A stretch of DNA of 64,000 nt from NCBI GenBank assembly GCA_950295325.1, contig OX485806.1, forward strand, positions 48,543,169 to 48,607,168. Reading direction: 5' to 3'. The notes beneath the pieces were generated by a model, which was not told where the DNA came from, did no database searches, and saw only the letters and a program-made list of their open reading frames with translations. This DNA comes from Polytrichum commune (taxonomy: Eukaryota > Streptophyta > Polytrichopsida > Polytrichales > Polytrichaceae). The position numbers and the translations under genes were made by a program. Below are positions 46,973 to 58,040 of this stretch, in pieces. Within the stretch, counting starts at the first letter, position 1; every line of letters begins with the position of its first letter.

Positions 46973-47959
46973 TGTCGCGCACCTCTCCATGAGGAGTGCT
47001 CGAAACACCATGGGCACAAGAGGGACCCCGGAGTGACACCCGGGACTTGTGGCGCAGTTGGTGAGAGGGCCCAAGTGATCCTAGTGTGGGCGAGGCTAGT
47101 GTGGGCGAGGGCCCCGGGCGTTGGGAACGCCTCCCACCCACGAAGACTAGGAGGCACGAGGGTAAGACCATGAGCTATGCGTAGCTCATGGCGTGGTGAT
47201 TCTAGAATGCTCAAGAACACCTCAATCGGAGGTGTGAGCTAGGAGTTATGGCAATTTGAGTGGGGCGCTGTCCCGGGACAGCGCCCTGGTACAGCAGTGC
47301 CTGGGAGTGATTCCCGGGACTGCCAAGGTTCAAACAGGCATAAATTCCTCAATACTTGCCTGAATGGGGCAAGTGAGGAGTCCATCGGCATCTACGTGAA
47401 GCGTAGATGACGATGGAGTGGTTGGGTGTTATGATCAGACATCATACAAGGAATTTATGATGGTCTGAAGCTGCTGGGGGGTTCCAGGCCCAGCAGCAAA
47501 AGAAAAATGTCCACTTGGCCCCAACTCTTGGTAGAGAGACAAGAGGTTGGTTGACGGTGGGGTAGGGGCCCCGCGTAAAGTCCTAGAGGCTTATATGGGT
47601 GAGGTGGTGTGGCCTCACCCACCCGAGGCCGAACGGCACGGCCTCCATGGGCATTGGCCCAATGTGAGGCCATAGTGGCCTAGTATGGTTCGGGTTGTTG
47701 TAGTGTTGCTCCAGCAACGCGATGATCAACATGGGATTGGACTTCCATGGATGGAAGTCCACATCTAGGAATGGGTTACCGATTAAGGGGTGAGTCCCAA
47801 AAGCAAAGTAGGAGGGTTGGTTCCCTCCTATGAACTATAAGGTCCGGGGTGGAGGAGCTAACCATTAGCATGGCGGAATGCGAATGGTTAGCGCTCGTAA
47901 CCTTTGCTAAAATTGAAAATTGGCAAGATCGTCAAAGGGGCTTAGCAAGGGTTGCGACA
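46973..47959 (+). mobile_element. Solo LTR, forward, target duplication AAACC
   Basis: 987 bp, TGTCGCGC...TTGCGACA, flanked by AAACC at 46968-46972 and 47960-47964. It contains a short internal duplication ('ctagtgtgggcgagg' twice near 47090). No internal element sequence remains, as after LTR-LTR recombination. Confidence 0.92.
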
Positions 47960-48178
47960 AAACCATTGGGGAGCTTAAGAGCAAGTTGTCTTTGCCGCCC
48001 GTGCTCAAGCTTGCGGAGTTTGCCAAACCTTTTGAGGTCCATACGGGGACGAGTCACTTTGCCATTGGCGGATGTTGATCCAAGATGGATGGCCATTGCA
48101 TATGGGAGCATGAAGTTCGATGGTTGTCCAACCTTGTCCGACTTGTGAAAGAAATGGCTATCCCAAGAGTGGGACTAG

Positions 48179-49149
48179 TGTCGCAACCCTTGCTAGGTCC
48201 CTTAACAATCTTGCCAATTTTCGTTTCTAGCAAAGGTTACGAGCGCTAACCATTCGCATTCCGCCATGCTAATGGATAGCTCCTCTTACCCCGGACCAAT
48301 AGTTCATAGGAGGGAACCAACCCTCCTACTTTGCTTTCGGGACTCACCCCTTAATCGGTAGCCCATTCCTAGATGTGGACTTCCATCCATGGAAGTCCAA
48401 TCCCATGTTGATCATCGCGTTGCCGGAGCAACACTACAACAACCCGAACCATACTAGGCAACTATGGCCTCACAATGGGCCAATGACCATGGAGGCCATG
48501 CCGTTCGGCCTCGGGTGGGTGAGGCCACACCACCTCACCCATATAAGCCTCTAGGACTTCACGCGGAGCCCCTACCCCACCGTCAACCAACCTCTTGTCT
48601 CTCTACCAAGAGTTGGGGCCAAGTGGACATTTTACTTTAGCTGCTGGGCCTAGAACCCCCCAGCAGCTTCAGACCATCATAACTTCCTTGTATGATGTCT
48701 GATCATAACAACCAACCACTCCATCTTCATCTACGTTTCACGTAGATGCCAATGGACTCCTCACTTGCCCCATTCGGGCAAGTCTTGAGGAAGTTATGCG
48801 TGTTTGAACCTTGGCAGTCCCGGGAATCACTCCCAGGCACTGCTGTACCAGGGCGCTGTCCCGGGACAGCGCCCCACTCAAATGGCCATAACTCCTAGCT
48901 CACACCTCCGATTGAGGTGTTCTTGAGCTTTCTAGAATCACCACGCCATGAGCTACGCATAACTCATGGCCTTACCCTTGTGCCTCCTAGTCTTCGTGGG
49001 TGGGAGGCGTTCCCAACGCCCGGGGCCCTCACCCACACTAGGATCACTTGGGCCCTCTCACCAACGGCGCCACAAGTCCCGGGTGTCACTCCGGGGTCCC
49101 CCTTGTGCCCATGGTGTTTCGGGCACTCCTCATGGAGAGGTGCGCGACA
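48179..49149 (-). mobile_element. Solo LTR, reverse, target duplication ACTAG
   Basis: 971 bp in opposite orientation, TGTCGCAAC...GCGCGACA, flanked by ACTAG at 48174-48178 and 49150-49154. It inserted into the third copy of the triplicated RT segment. Confidence 0.92.
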
Positions 49150-49378
49150 ACTAGCCTTGTCACCAAGTCTTTGGGGAGCTTAAGACGAAGTTCTCTTCGC
49201 CGCCCGTGCTCAAGTTCGTGGAGTTTGACAAACCTTTTGAGGTGCATACGGGGGCGAGTAACTTTGCCAATGGTGGATTGTTAATGTAAGATGGATGGCC
49301 ATTGCATATGGGGGCATGAGGCTCGATGGTTGTCAAAGAAGACAACCAACTCATGACAAAGAACTTCTTTGCCGTAGT

Positions 49379-50350
49379 TGTCGCGCACCTCTCTATGAGG
49401 AGTGCCCGAAACACCATGGGCACAAGGGGGACCCCGGAGTGACACCCGGGACTTGTGGCGCCGTTGGTGAGAGGGCCCAAGTGATCCTAGTGTGGGTGAG
49501 GGCCCCGGGCGTTGGGAACCCCTCCCACCCATGAAGACTAGGAGGCACAAGGGTAAGGCCATGAGTTATGCGTAGCTCATGGCGTGGTGATTCTAGAATG
49601 CTCAAGAACACCTCAATCGAAGGTGTGAGCTAAGAGTTATGGCCATTTGAGTGGGGCGCTGTCCCGGGACAGCGCCCTGGTACAGCAGTGCCTGGGAGTG
49701 ATTCCCGGGACTGCCAAGGTTCAAACAGGAATAAATTCCTCAAGACTTGCTCAAATGGGGCAAGTGAGGAGTCCATCGGCATCTACGTGAAGGGTAGATG
49801 AGGATGGAAAGGTTGTTTGTTATGATTTGACATCATACAAGGAAGTTATGATGGTCTGAAGCTGCTGAGGGGTTCTAGGCCCAGCCGCTAAAGAAAAATG
49901 TCCACTTGGCCCCAACTCTTGGTAGAGAGACAAGAGGTTGGTTGATGGTGGGGTAGGGGCCCCGCGTGAAGTCCTAGAGGCTTATATGGGTGAGGTGGTG
50001 TGGCCTCACCCACCGGAGGCCGAACGACAAGGCGTCCATGGGCTTTGGCCTATTGTGAGGCCATAGTTGCCTAGTATGCTTCGGGTTGTTGTAGTGTTGC
50101 TCCGGCAACACGATGATCAACATAGGATTGGACTTCCATAGATGGAAGTCCACATTGGGGAAATGGGTTACCGATTAAGGGGTGAGTCCCGAAAGCAAAG
50201 TAGGAGGGTTGGTTCCCTCCTATGAACTATTGGTCCGGGGTAAGAGGAGCTATCCATTAGCATGGCGGAATGCGAAGGGTTAGCACTCGTAACCTTCGCT
50301 AGAAAGGAAAATTGGCAAGATTGCTAAGGGGGCTAGCAAGGGTTGCGACA
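49379..50350 (+). repeat. 3' LTR of the degraded chromovirus
   Basis: 972 bp, TGTCGCGC...GTTGCGACA. GAGAG and satellite sequence follow directly. Confidence 0.9.
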
Positions 50351-51725
50351 GAGAGGGTGCTTGGATTAATGACCTTAAACCCCCCCCCCCCGACTAAAAA
50401 ATCCACAAATGAAACATTTCAGACTATCTTAACAACATTCTGGATACACCTAAACATAACAAGGCCACCCTCTAGGGGCCGAGAGGGTGTTTGGATTAAT
50501 GAACTCAAACACCCCCCCCCCGACTGAAATATCGAACAATCAAACATTTCATACTGTCTTGCCAACATTCTGTATACACCTAAACATATGAAGGCCACCC
50601 TCTCGGGGCCGAGAGGGTACTTGGATTAATGACCTTAAACCCCCCCAAGTGAAAAATCCACAAGTCAAACATTTCAGACTATCTTACCAATATTCTGTAT
50701 ACACCTAAACATATGAAGGCCACCCTCTCGGCCGAGAGAAGGTCCTTGGATTAATGAACTCAAACCCCCCCCCGACTGAAATATGGAAAAATCAAACATT
50801 TCAGACTCTGTTGCCAACATTCTGTATACACCAAAACGTACTTAGGCCACCCTCTCGGCTGCGAGAGGGTGCTTGGATTGATGAACTTAAACCCCCCCCG
50901 ACTGAAATATCGAAAAATAAAACATTTCACACTATTTTACCAACATTCTGTATACACCTAAACATAATAAGGCCACCCTCTCGGGGCCGAGAGGGTGTTT
51001 GGATTAATGAACTCAAACACCCCCCTCCCGACTGAAATATCAAAAAATCAAACATTTCAGACTCTTTTGCCAACATTCTGTATACACCTAAACATATGAA
51101 GGCCACCCTCTCGGGCCCGAGAGGTTGCTTTAATTAATGACCTTAAACCCCCCCCCCGACTGAAAAATCCACAAGTCAAACATTTCAGACTATCTTACCA
51201 ACATTCTGTATACACCTAAACATATGAAGGCCACCCTCTCGGGGCCGAGAGGGTGCTTGGATTAATGACCTTAAACCCCCCCAACTGAAAAATCCAAAAA
51301 TGAAACATTTCAGACTATCTTAACAACATTCTGGATACACCTAAACATAATAAGGCCACCCTCTCGGGGCCGAGAGGGTGCTTGGATTAATGAACTCAAA
51401 CACCCCCCCCCCGACTGAAATATCGAAAAATCAAACATTTCAGACTCTGTTGCCAACATTCTGTTTACACCTAAACATATGAAGGCCACCCTCTCGGGGC
51501 CGAGAGAGTGCTTGGATTAATGACCTTAAACCCCCCCCCCGATTGAAAAATCCACAAATTAAACATTTCAGACTATCTGAACAACATTCTGGATACAGTT
51601 AAACATAATAAGGCCACCCTCTCGGGGCCGAGAGGGTGCTTGGATTGATGAACTTAATTCCCCCCCGACTAAAATATCCAAAAATCAAACATTTCAGACT
51701 ATCTTGCCAACATTCTGTATACACC
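50351..51725. repeat. 125-bp satellite, block 3 (about 11 copies)
   Basis: Palindrome-bearing units spaced about 122-135 bp, at about 50462, 50589, 50718, 50846, 50968, 51103, 51228, 51353, 51484 and 51612. Poly-C runs of 6-12 vary in length. It is continuous with block 2 before the retroelement insertion. Confidence 0.9.
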
Positions 51726-52540
51726 TAGCATTCTAACAATCTGGAAACGGGTTGGTTGGTGAGCGCGGGCGATCTTGAGCGTACCTGTTAGGGTAGAGGG
51801 CGGCGAGAGTTGCAACCATGAATGGAGAAATGAGATTCCCACTGTCCCTATCTACTATCTAGCCACTACCAAGGCAATGGGCTTGGAGGAGGGCGGCGAG
51901 AGGGTGGTGCGGAGTGACCCGCATGAATGGATTAATGAGATTCCTACTGTCCCTATCTACTATCTAGGGAAACCACAGCCAAGGGAACGGGCTTGGCAGA
52001 TCAGCGAGGCATGAAGACTCTGTTGAGCTTGTCTCTAGTCCGACTTTGTGAAATGAGCCCTCAAAGCGAAAGTGTTATACCAGTAGTTTTTATTCCTTAT
52101 CAAGCGTGCTTGCCTTTACAATCTTCACCTAAAATATAACCTTTCTTCGATCTCTCGGTTCCGAGAGGGTCCAGAAGTATACTCCCTTTGCACCAGTAGT
52201 TTCATTTCGTAATCACTTCCACACATCGTCCTAATCATTTCAAGAAAATTGAACAAATCTAAAATTCAACTGTAACTTTTGAACTTAAATTTTCATTTCT
52301 GGATTTCTCGCACACAATCTCAGCAAATGTATTGTTCTGAGTTTTGCAATTTAAATCTACACATCATTCACCATATTGTTCAGTCATCCTTAACACTACC
52401 GACTTCAAAACTAGTCCAACCACCATATGGAGTCTGAACTTGTCATCCATATTTAGAGAGCTTAATTTGTAATGCCATTTTTGCAAAACCTAAATGTATT
52501 TTTGCCTTTTAAACCCTAAACCCGCAACCCAAACTTACTG
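51726..52540. other. Unique non-coding DNA with a direct repeat and one isolated palindrome
   Basis: Two copies of 'agggcggcgagag' and 'attcccactgtccctatctac' (51797-51860 and 51893-51970) form a diverged direct repeat of about 100 bp. A lone palindrome 'CTCTCGG tt CCGAGAGGGT' lies at about 52152-52172, outside any array. Confidence 0.45.
52511..52523 (+). promoter_or_regulatory. Telo-box-like motif upstream of Mutator-like unit A
   Basis: AAACCCTAAACCC. Such interstitial telo-boxes are common in plant promoters. It lies about 560 bp before the transposase ATG. A regulatory role is inferred only. Confidence 0.3.
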
Positions 52541-53083
52541 TGCTAATTGAGTCCTCTTTTATTTCCTCCTCTGTTTCGCTCTTATTGGAATTGCTTCGAT
52601 GCTCACTCTCTCCCATCGATGGTTTGCCTGATCCACTCTGTTCCCCTTCTTCCTCTACCCGTTGCAGTTCCTCGTTCCTACTTGATGCCCTTGTCTCAAC
52701 CTCTCCGCCCGTTTGGCTCAAGTCTGTTGTTGTCTCACTTCCCTCTATACATGTTTTCTCCTTCTTCCTAAGTTCTCTCCGTCGCCTCTATTTTGAAGTG
52801 CTGAAACTCGTGCCTCCCTTTCTTTTCTTCTTTTTTCTTCCACGATCCGCTGTGGAGACTACACTGTTGCATGTTTCCTTCATGTGTGCTTCCCGGTTCT
52901 TAATATTTCTCTCTTTCCTATGCTATACTCTTAGGGCATCTTACTTCTTTGCGCACATACTGACCTTTCCCTTCCCTTTACTTGTCTTTATAATGCTGAT
53001 CGATGTTTAGGGTTTTCCCCTTTTTTCCAGCCAAGGCCCGGTTCCCCTTTTTGGCATCCTTCCTCTATTCCTTATATATACAC

Positions 53084-56000
53084 ATGGCTTCCTCGTCTTC
53101 TGTGCCTTTTGTGTCGGACATGGCGGAGATCCGTGCAAATGGAATCGGAGTCCCCATCTTTTTCCCTGTAGATGCTAACGGATTTGCACGTGTCTCTTCC
53201 CTTCACCTTTGTATCATGTTCTCATTACATGATGCCTCTATCTGGGTCGAACGCGAGATTTATGATCCCCTTACCTCTTTGTTGTCCTCTACCATGCGTG
53301 AGAATCCCATTCTTGCTGACAACGGTTCATTTGTGTGGGAACTCGCGGCTGGTAAATACAGGGTCTATGGACTCCCTCAATCTCGGCCACAAGTCTCCAC
53401 AAAAAACCGCACCCCTCCTTATTCGTCCGCTTCCACTTTCAACACCCCTCCCGCCGTTCGTGTCAAGATTGAACCTGGTATTCAGACTGTCATACATCTT
53501 TCTGATTCATCTGATGGTGATGAGCCCGTTCATTCCACTCCTATGGTCGAGCCATCTTCGTCCTCTCTCCGTCCCCCATTTGTGACCCCCCCTCTTGTAA
53601 GCCACGATCCCCAGTGTCCTCTTCCCCCATCCCCTCCCAAATCAACCTTTTCCATTCTACAATGTCTTCGTACTCTTGCTTCCATGCTCGGTAGTAAAAA
53701 CATCCTCAAGAAGCTAGATTATAACACCTTGCAAATTCAGGAGGTGAATTTCCTCCCCCCTCGTTTTGATGGTAATATTATGTTTGTTCTCCCCCCAGTT
53801 GGTGGTGTCTCTTCCTCTCATACGAAGGCCAAATCCATGGACGGCATGGACAAACGCTATGACGGCCATGTTTGGACCAAGACCCAGACAACCAATATCA
53901 CCAATGACATGGGCCTTTTTTTTTGCTCATCCACTTGCGTTGGCCACCTCTAGTGCCAAAATCCTCAGTGCGATTACCTCCAACGTGCTCATCGGACCTC
54001 CCCGGTCAATGATACTGATTTCGATGGCTTCACCAATGAGCCCTTCCCCGTTGGTGGTCCCTTGCGTTTGCGTTCCACTCTAATGTGCAGGATTTGTAAG
54101 GACCCTCTGAAATGCATTGCACCATGTCATGCCAAAATCTTCTACGTCCATGGCAATGACACCACTCAGCGTGCATGCATTCATCTTGGCAACCATCGTC
54201 ATCCAGTCAAAATTGGCAACTGCAGAGATAGCCAACAGCGCATCGACGCCCTCATCGAGGAGCACGTCGAGCGAACGCCCCAAGCCACTCATAGCAAAAT
54301 CGTCCTTGAAGCCAGCAAGGACCTTGTGGGTGAGTTCCTCCTCCGCAATGATACTGATCCTCATCAACTCCTTTCCTTGGAAGAACTTGAGCCCGTCTTT
54401 TATCGTTGCAAGGAGTTGCATTCCCCCCACCTCCGTAACAAGGTTACCACTTTCAAATACTTACGTAGATTGGGGGTTATGGATGGCATCGCCAAACTTT
54501 GAGGTGTCAGCACCTGGGCCTATGTCCAGCGGAATCAATTCCCAGGCCAAGGTGACGCTACGGGCAAGGTTTTCGTTTTCAAGATGTCCGAGGTTGGCCC
54601 TGGTAGTGGGGTCGACTTGGTTAAGCGCATGCAACCTGGCAATGATCTCGAGCATGCTTGGATCATGTCCGACCATGTCAAACGCGTCGCCAAGTGGACC
54701 ACCATGGCATGCCACGTATACGACGGTACCTACCAGCGCGTCATGACCATCGCTTGCTGCGACTTCCAATCCGAGGACAAGGATGCTCAAGTTTTTTTCT
54801 GGCATAACCTCAACCACGTCATGGCCCGCCATGGAATCCCCAAGCCCCACTTCAAAGGCTTCATGGCTTATAGTGCCCAAGCCAATTGGAATGCCGTGAG
54901 GATTGTTCCGGAGACCCAAAGGTTCCCATCGATGGGCGTGAGAGAATGTGCTACTTCCATTGGACCCAGTCTTTGGAGAAACACACCAAGCTATATATCA
55001 AGCATGACTTGCAAAACCAACACAAACGTCTTTGCCTGCAGTATCGCGACGCATCCTCTATCCTCGAGGTGGAAACGAGGTACCTCGCCATCAAGGCCTG
55101 GTGGGCTTCGTCTCACTGCACCTCCGAGGAGGGGCTGAAACACCTTTAGCTTTGGCTGGCCTTCGAGCACTTTTGTTATCGACAATGGGGTGGCTTCATG
55201 GAATTGGTGCGTCTTTAGTGTTATTGTTTTTTGTTTTTTGTTTTATCTTCTTTTTCGAGTTTTTCTTATTTCTTGCACACCCTTTCCATTTCGCAGGAGA
55301 AAATCATGACCGCCGAGGAATTTGCACAAATGCCCAATTGCAACCTTGCCGAATCCATTCACAACAAATGGATCCAAGCGTCCGGCAACAAAGGTGGCGA
55401 TCTATACGTGGCCACTATGGATGACAATATTTGAGCCTTCCTCCAAGTTGTGGCGTACCATCAGTTTCTTAAGGGTGGCGTTGGGGGCGATGGCCCTAGC
55501 AAAGAAGAACTCAAGCTTCGTGCCGCTCAACGTCGTGCTCAACATACGGGTGACCCCACTGTCCTGCAGAAGGTTCTTCTCGACATGCCTGGCGGAGAAG
55601 AATTTTGTACTCGTAGTCCCCACCTTGAGGGTGCCGAGGTCTTTGGCTCCCAGAAACGCAAACCTGACACCCCCAATGGAGCTGACGATGAAACCCACCG
55701 CCCCGACACCCTCAACTTCTCTCGCCCTCGTGTCGCTCAGAGAACCACAAGATCTCACGCATCACCTTTGCTTACCATCGTCGAGGAGTCCTCCCCGACA
55801 GTGCTCGAGGTTGCACCACCCCCTCCTACTGGATTGGATTTCCGTCGTGTCACTGCCGTCCAAGAATCCAATGTGGACGAGAAGCTCTGGCATATTGCTC
55901 GAGTTCCTTACAATTCCTCCAAAGCATGTTGGGCCATGCATGCTGTCACAAAGAAAAAATGCACTGCCAAAATCGTCTCCAACTCCAAGAGCACCCCTGC

Positions 56001-56752
56001 ACCGGCATACATTGGAGTTTGGAACTATTACAAATTCACAACACCTAAGGTCGAGAAGTTTTTTTTTTGCCAGACGACATTGAACGTTGTGTCAAAGGAT
56101 CCCGTCGCAAGTGGGTCGACAAATTCTCTGCAAACCAAGAACGACCTCCAATCCCGCCCGTGTGGCCTGTCAAGATTGGTACCAACCTCACTCGTCCGGA
56201 GATCCTTAGGCTTGAAAACGCCGGCTTTCAGCTCCCTCAAAAAGAGCGCATCACGCCCACTCGCCTCTTCAACACATCGGCTCCTCCACTCGACCTCTCA
56301 GGAGTGGACGTTCCAGCCAACCCAGACTCGTATCCTTTTTCCAGGCAGTCCAAGACTACGAGACGGTTTGCAACCGCACCATCAACAAAACAAATGCAGA
56401 TGGTCGCATCTGCACGAGCTATGGACGGGACCATTTTGAAGGTGACCATGATTTCACGCCCTGGATTTGGTTGCGTTATCATGTTGCAGTCCAAACCTGC
56501 ACCACTCAATCAATTTACCAACTCACAGTCAGTTCCATGCCAGAGTGTAATTGCCCGGCCTTCAAGGATATGATATCAAAGTTTGGCCGTAAACGAAATT
56601 CGTTCCTGCATTGTAAGCACCTCTACTTCATATTTGTCAAGGTCTCTAATGTAGACCCCGAAGTTGACTTGTTCATTCACGCCCCTACCTTTAGCTTCAA
56701 TGAGGTCAAACTCATCCTCAAAGGGGGCCTCTTGACACAATCTACTTCCTAG
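53084..56752 (+). pseudogene. Mutator-like (MULE) transposase A with zinc-finger, DDE and SWIM regions
   Basis: The frame from ATG 53084 holds an N-terminal domain ('MAEIRANGIGVPIFFPVDAN'), then 'VKIEPG' and 'VIHLSDSSDGDE' (SUMO-site-like and SUMO-interacting-like). A cysteine cluster follows ('CSSTCVGHL', 'CQNPQCDYL', 'CRICKDPLKCIAPC'). Next is the transposase core: 'CCDFQSEDKDAQVFFW' (first acidic site), 'FMAYSAQANWNAVRIV' (second site, Tyr in place of Asp), and the CxxH motif 'CYFHWTQSLEKH'. A GT-AG intron (about 55206-55297) leads to 'MPNCNLAESIHNKW', 'GGDLYVATMDD' and 'HLEGAEVFGSQKRKPDTP'. A SWIM finger near the end has 'ECNCPAF' and 'LHCKHLYF' (CxC...CxH). TAG 53951, TGA 54500, TAG about 55147, TGA about 55432, a 7-bp loss near 54905 and further frameshifts near 56060 and 56500 inactivate it. 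Confidence 0.75.
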
Positions 56753-56969
56753 AATTACTCTCATCCTAGCACTATATTTTGTCCTAATGGATGTGGTCAG
56801 TTCTGGACCAAATGTGAACTCATAATTGATTGCTATAATAAATATAATCTCATGGATTATTTTTATTCTCTTCAAAATTTTGTATTACAATATTCAAACA
56901 TGCCATGTCTCTATCTCTCGGTTGAACATTTCATGTTCAATTTGAAAGTGCTACCTATGTCTATCAAAT

Positions 56970-57482
56970 CTACTTCCGTTTCGCCAACCTTCTAGATGTT
57001 TCATCGTTCCTTCTTGATGGAGGTGGACCTGGTCGAAGCAAATCAATGTATGATACCGTTTTATCCCTCATTCGATCCTTCAGTGGACGACGATGCGGCG
57101 ACAATCCTCTCATCCTCTCACGAAACGACAAAGACCTCGAAGATTCGCCTACTACCTTCACCTCATCCTCCCCGTTCGTCGTCTTGTCTTTATTCAAATC
57201 AGTGTATTCATTGACATCAGCGTCCTTCTCCTGCACATCTGCTCGCGTTTTATTGTTCTTTGCATATTGTTTCTGCTCCTCATGCATCCTCGACCTCCAG
57301 GCTTGTGTGGACTGCGAAAATGGAATGAGCTCGTAGTCATCACTACATTGCTTTCCAGCACCTTTGTCATGTTCCGGCGATGGATTAAAAGGAACATGGG
57401 GATCTGCTAGACTCCTAATCTCCTTCTCCCATCCTAGGCCAGCGAACATGTCCCTCTCTTCTCCCATTGTGTCCCTAAACAC
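56970..57482 (-). CDS. Convergent accessory ORF of Mutator-like unit A (170 aa)
   Basis: Intact 170-codon frame on the minus strand, 217 bp past the transposase stop and facing it. Parts: 'GWEKEIRSLADPHVPFNP', 'YELIPFSQSTQAWRSRMHEE', an acidic K/E/D linker, then a basic C-terminus ('RERMRGLSPHRRPLKDRM', 'VSYIDLLRPGPPPSRR'). A homologue lies in the same place after unit B (61064-61583), which supports real coding. No family is recognised. Position and orientation recall mudrB beside mudrA in maize MuDR, but I see no sequence link. Confidence 0.6.
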   Translation of the reverse strand: MFRDTMGEERDMFAGLGWEKEIRSLADPHVPFNPSPEHDKGAGKQCSDDYELIPFSQSTQAWRSRMHEEQKQYAKNNKTRADVQEKDADVNEYTDLNKDKTTNGEDEVKVVGESSRSLSFRERMRGLSPHRRPLKDRMRDKTVSYIDLLRPGPPPSRRNDETSRRLAKRK

Positions 57483-58040
57483 TCTACATCCATATTGGAT
57501 ACGAGTCTAACTTATGTCCTTATATATTTTGAGCTGAAGATAATCTCTTCAAACAATAATTGTGCGAGTCCAAGCTCTACAGTTGACTCACACATAAGAC
57601 AAATATAAAAGTGATGGAATAAAAACGAAGCAAGTTGGTCGCCATTTGTATTTTCATTGACTCATTCTTTAATTATACTAAACTTGATAAAATCATTTTC
57701 AATTTTTTTTTGGAATCACCCTTGGTTTAAATCATATACTTATCTATTTTATCATAATTTTTATATCATTTTTGCGCTTCCCATATTCTAAATTTAACGA
57801 CTCCATTTCAAATTCAGATAATTTTCATTTATTGTTGGACCTATCCATTCCACGGAAATAGGTCATTATTTACTATTTTGTAATATTCTAGGTATATTCT
57901 TTGCTATTTAAAATTTTGCTAAATTTAGTCTGAAAAGTTTGCTATTTTTCTTCCTCTCCGCTCTTCGCTCTCCAAATCTCTGCTCTCCGCTCTACGCTCA
58001 CATAGCTGTGTGGTCCATTCGCATTCGTACATTTGGAAAA
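57483..58040. promoter_or_regulatory. Conserved divergent spacer and leader after unit A
   Basis: This 0.55 kb is collinear with 61584-62120, with many shared blocks ('gagtccaagctcta', 'gttgactcacacata', 'aaaaacgaagcaagttg', 'ATTCCACGGAAATAGG', 'CTCCGCTCTACGCTCACATAG' with one base trimmed at an end). It separates the accessory ORF (minus) from the gene at 58041 (plus), so it should contain two opposing promoters. The same leader words occur at 21962-22062. It may be an element terminus. Confidence 0.55.

Larger units (their letters stand above)
46681..49378 (+). repeat. Triplicated RT/RNase H segment of about 225 bp, split by two solo LTRs
   Basis: Three tandem copies of the region matching 30336-30560 of the intact element: copy 1 at about 46681-46908, copy 2 at about 46909-46972 plus 47965-48129, copy 3 at about 48130-48178 plus 49155-49378. 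Each begins near 'aaccttgtccgacttgtg' or an equivalent and runs to 'gatggttgtc'. Copy 3 leads straight into the 3' LTR without a polypurine tract. Confidence 0.75.
44029..50350 (+). mobile_element. Degraded chromovirus inserted in the satellite and carrying two solo LTRs
   Basis: It starts TGTCGTGCACC and ends GTTGCGACA. The flanking pair AAGAG/GAGAG is a 5-bp target duplication with one change. LTRs are 955 and 972 bp and related to the intact element at 26.7 kb. The interior keeps a primer-binding site, decayed gag and protease, then jumps from a protease/RT-linker region to late RT. Integrase, chromodomain and polypurine tract are missing. Solo LTRs at 46973-47959 and 48179-49149 were inserted later. 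Confidence 0.85.

Noticed and set aside
53068-53083. TATA-like text (cttatatatacaca) immediately before the transposase A ATG
   Set aside because: It is only about 10 bp from the ATG, too close to act as the TATA box for a transcript that includes this start.
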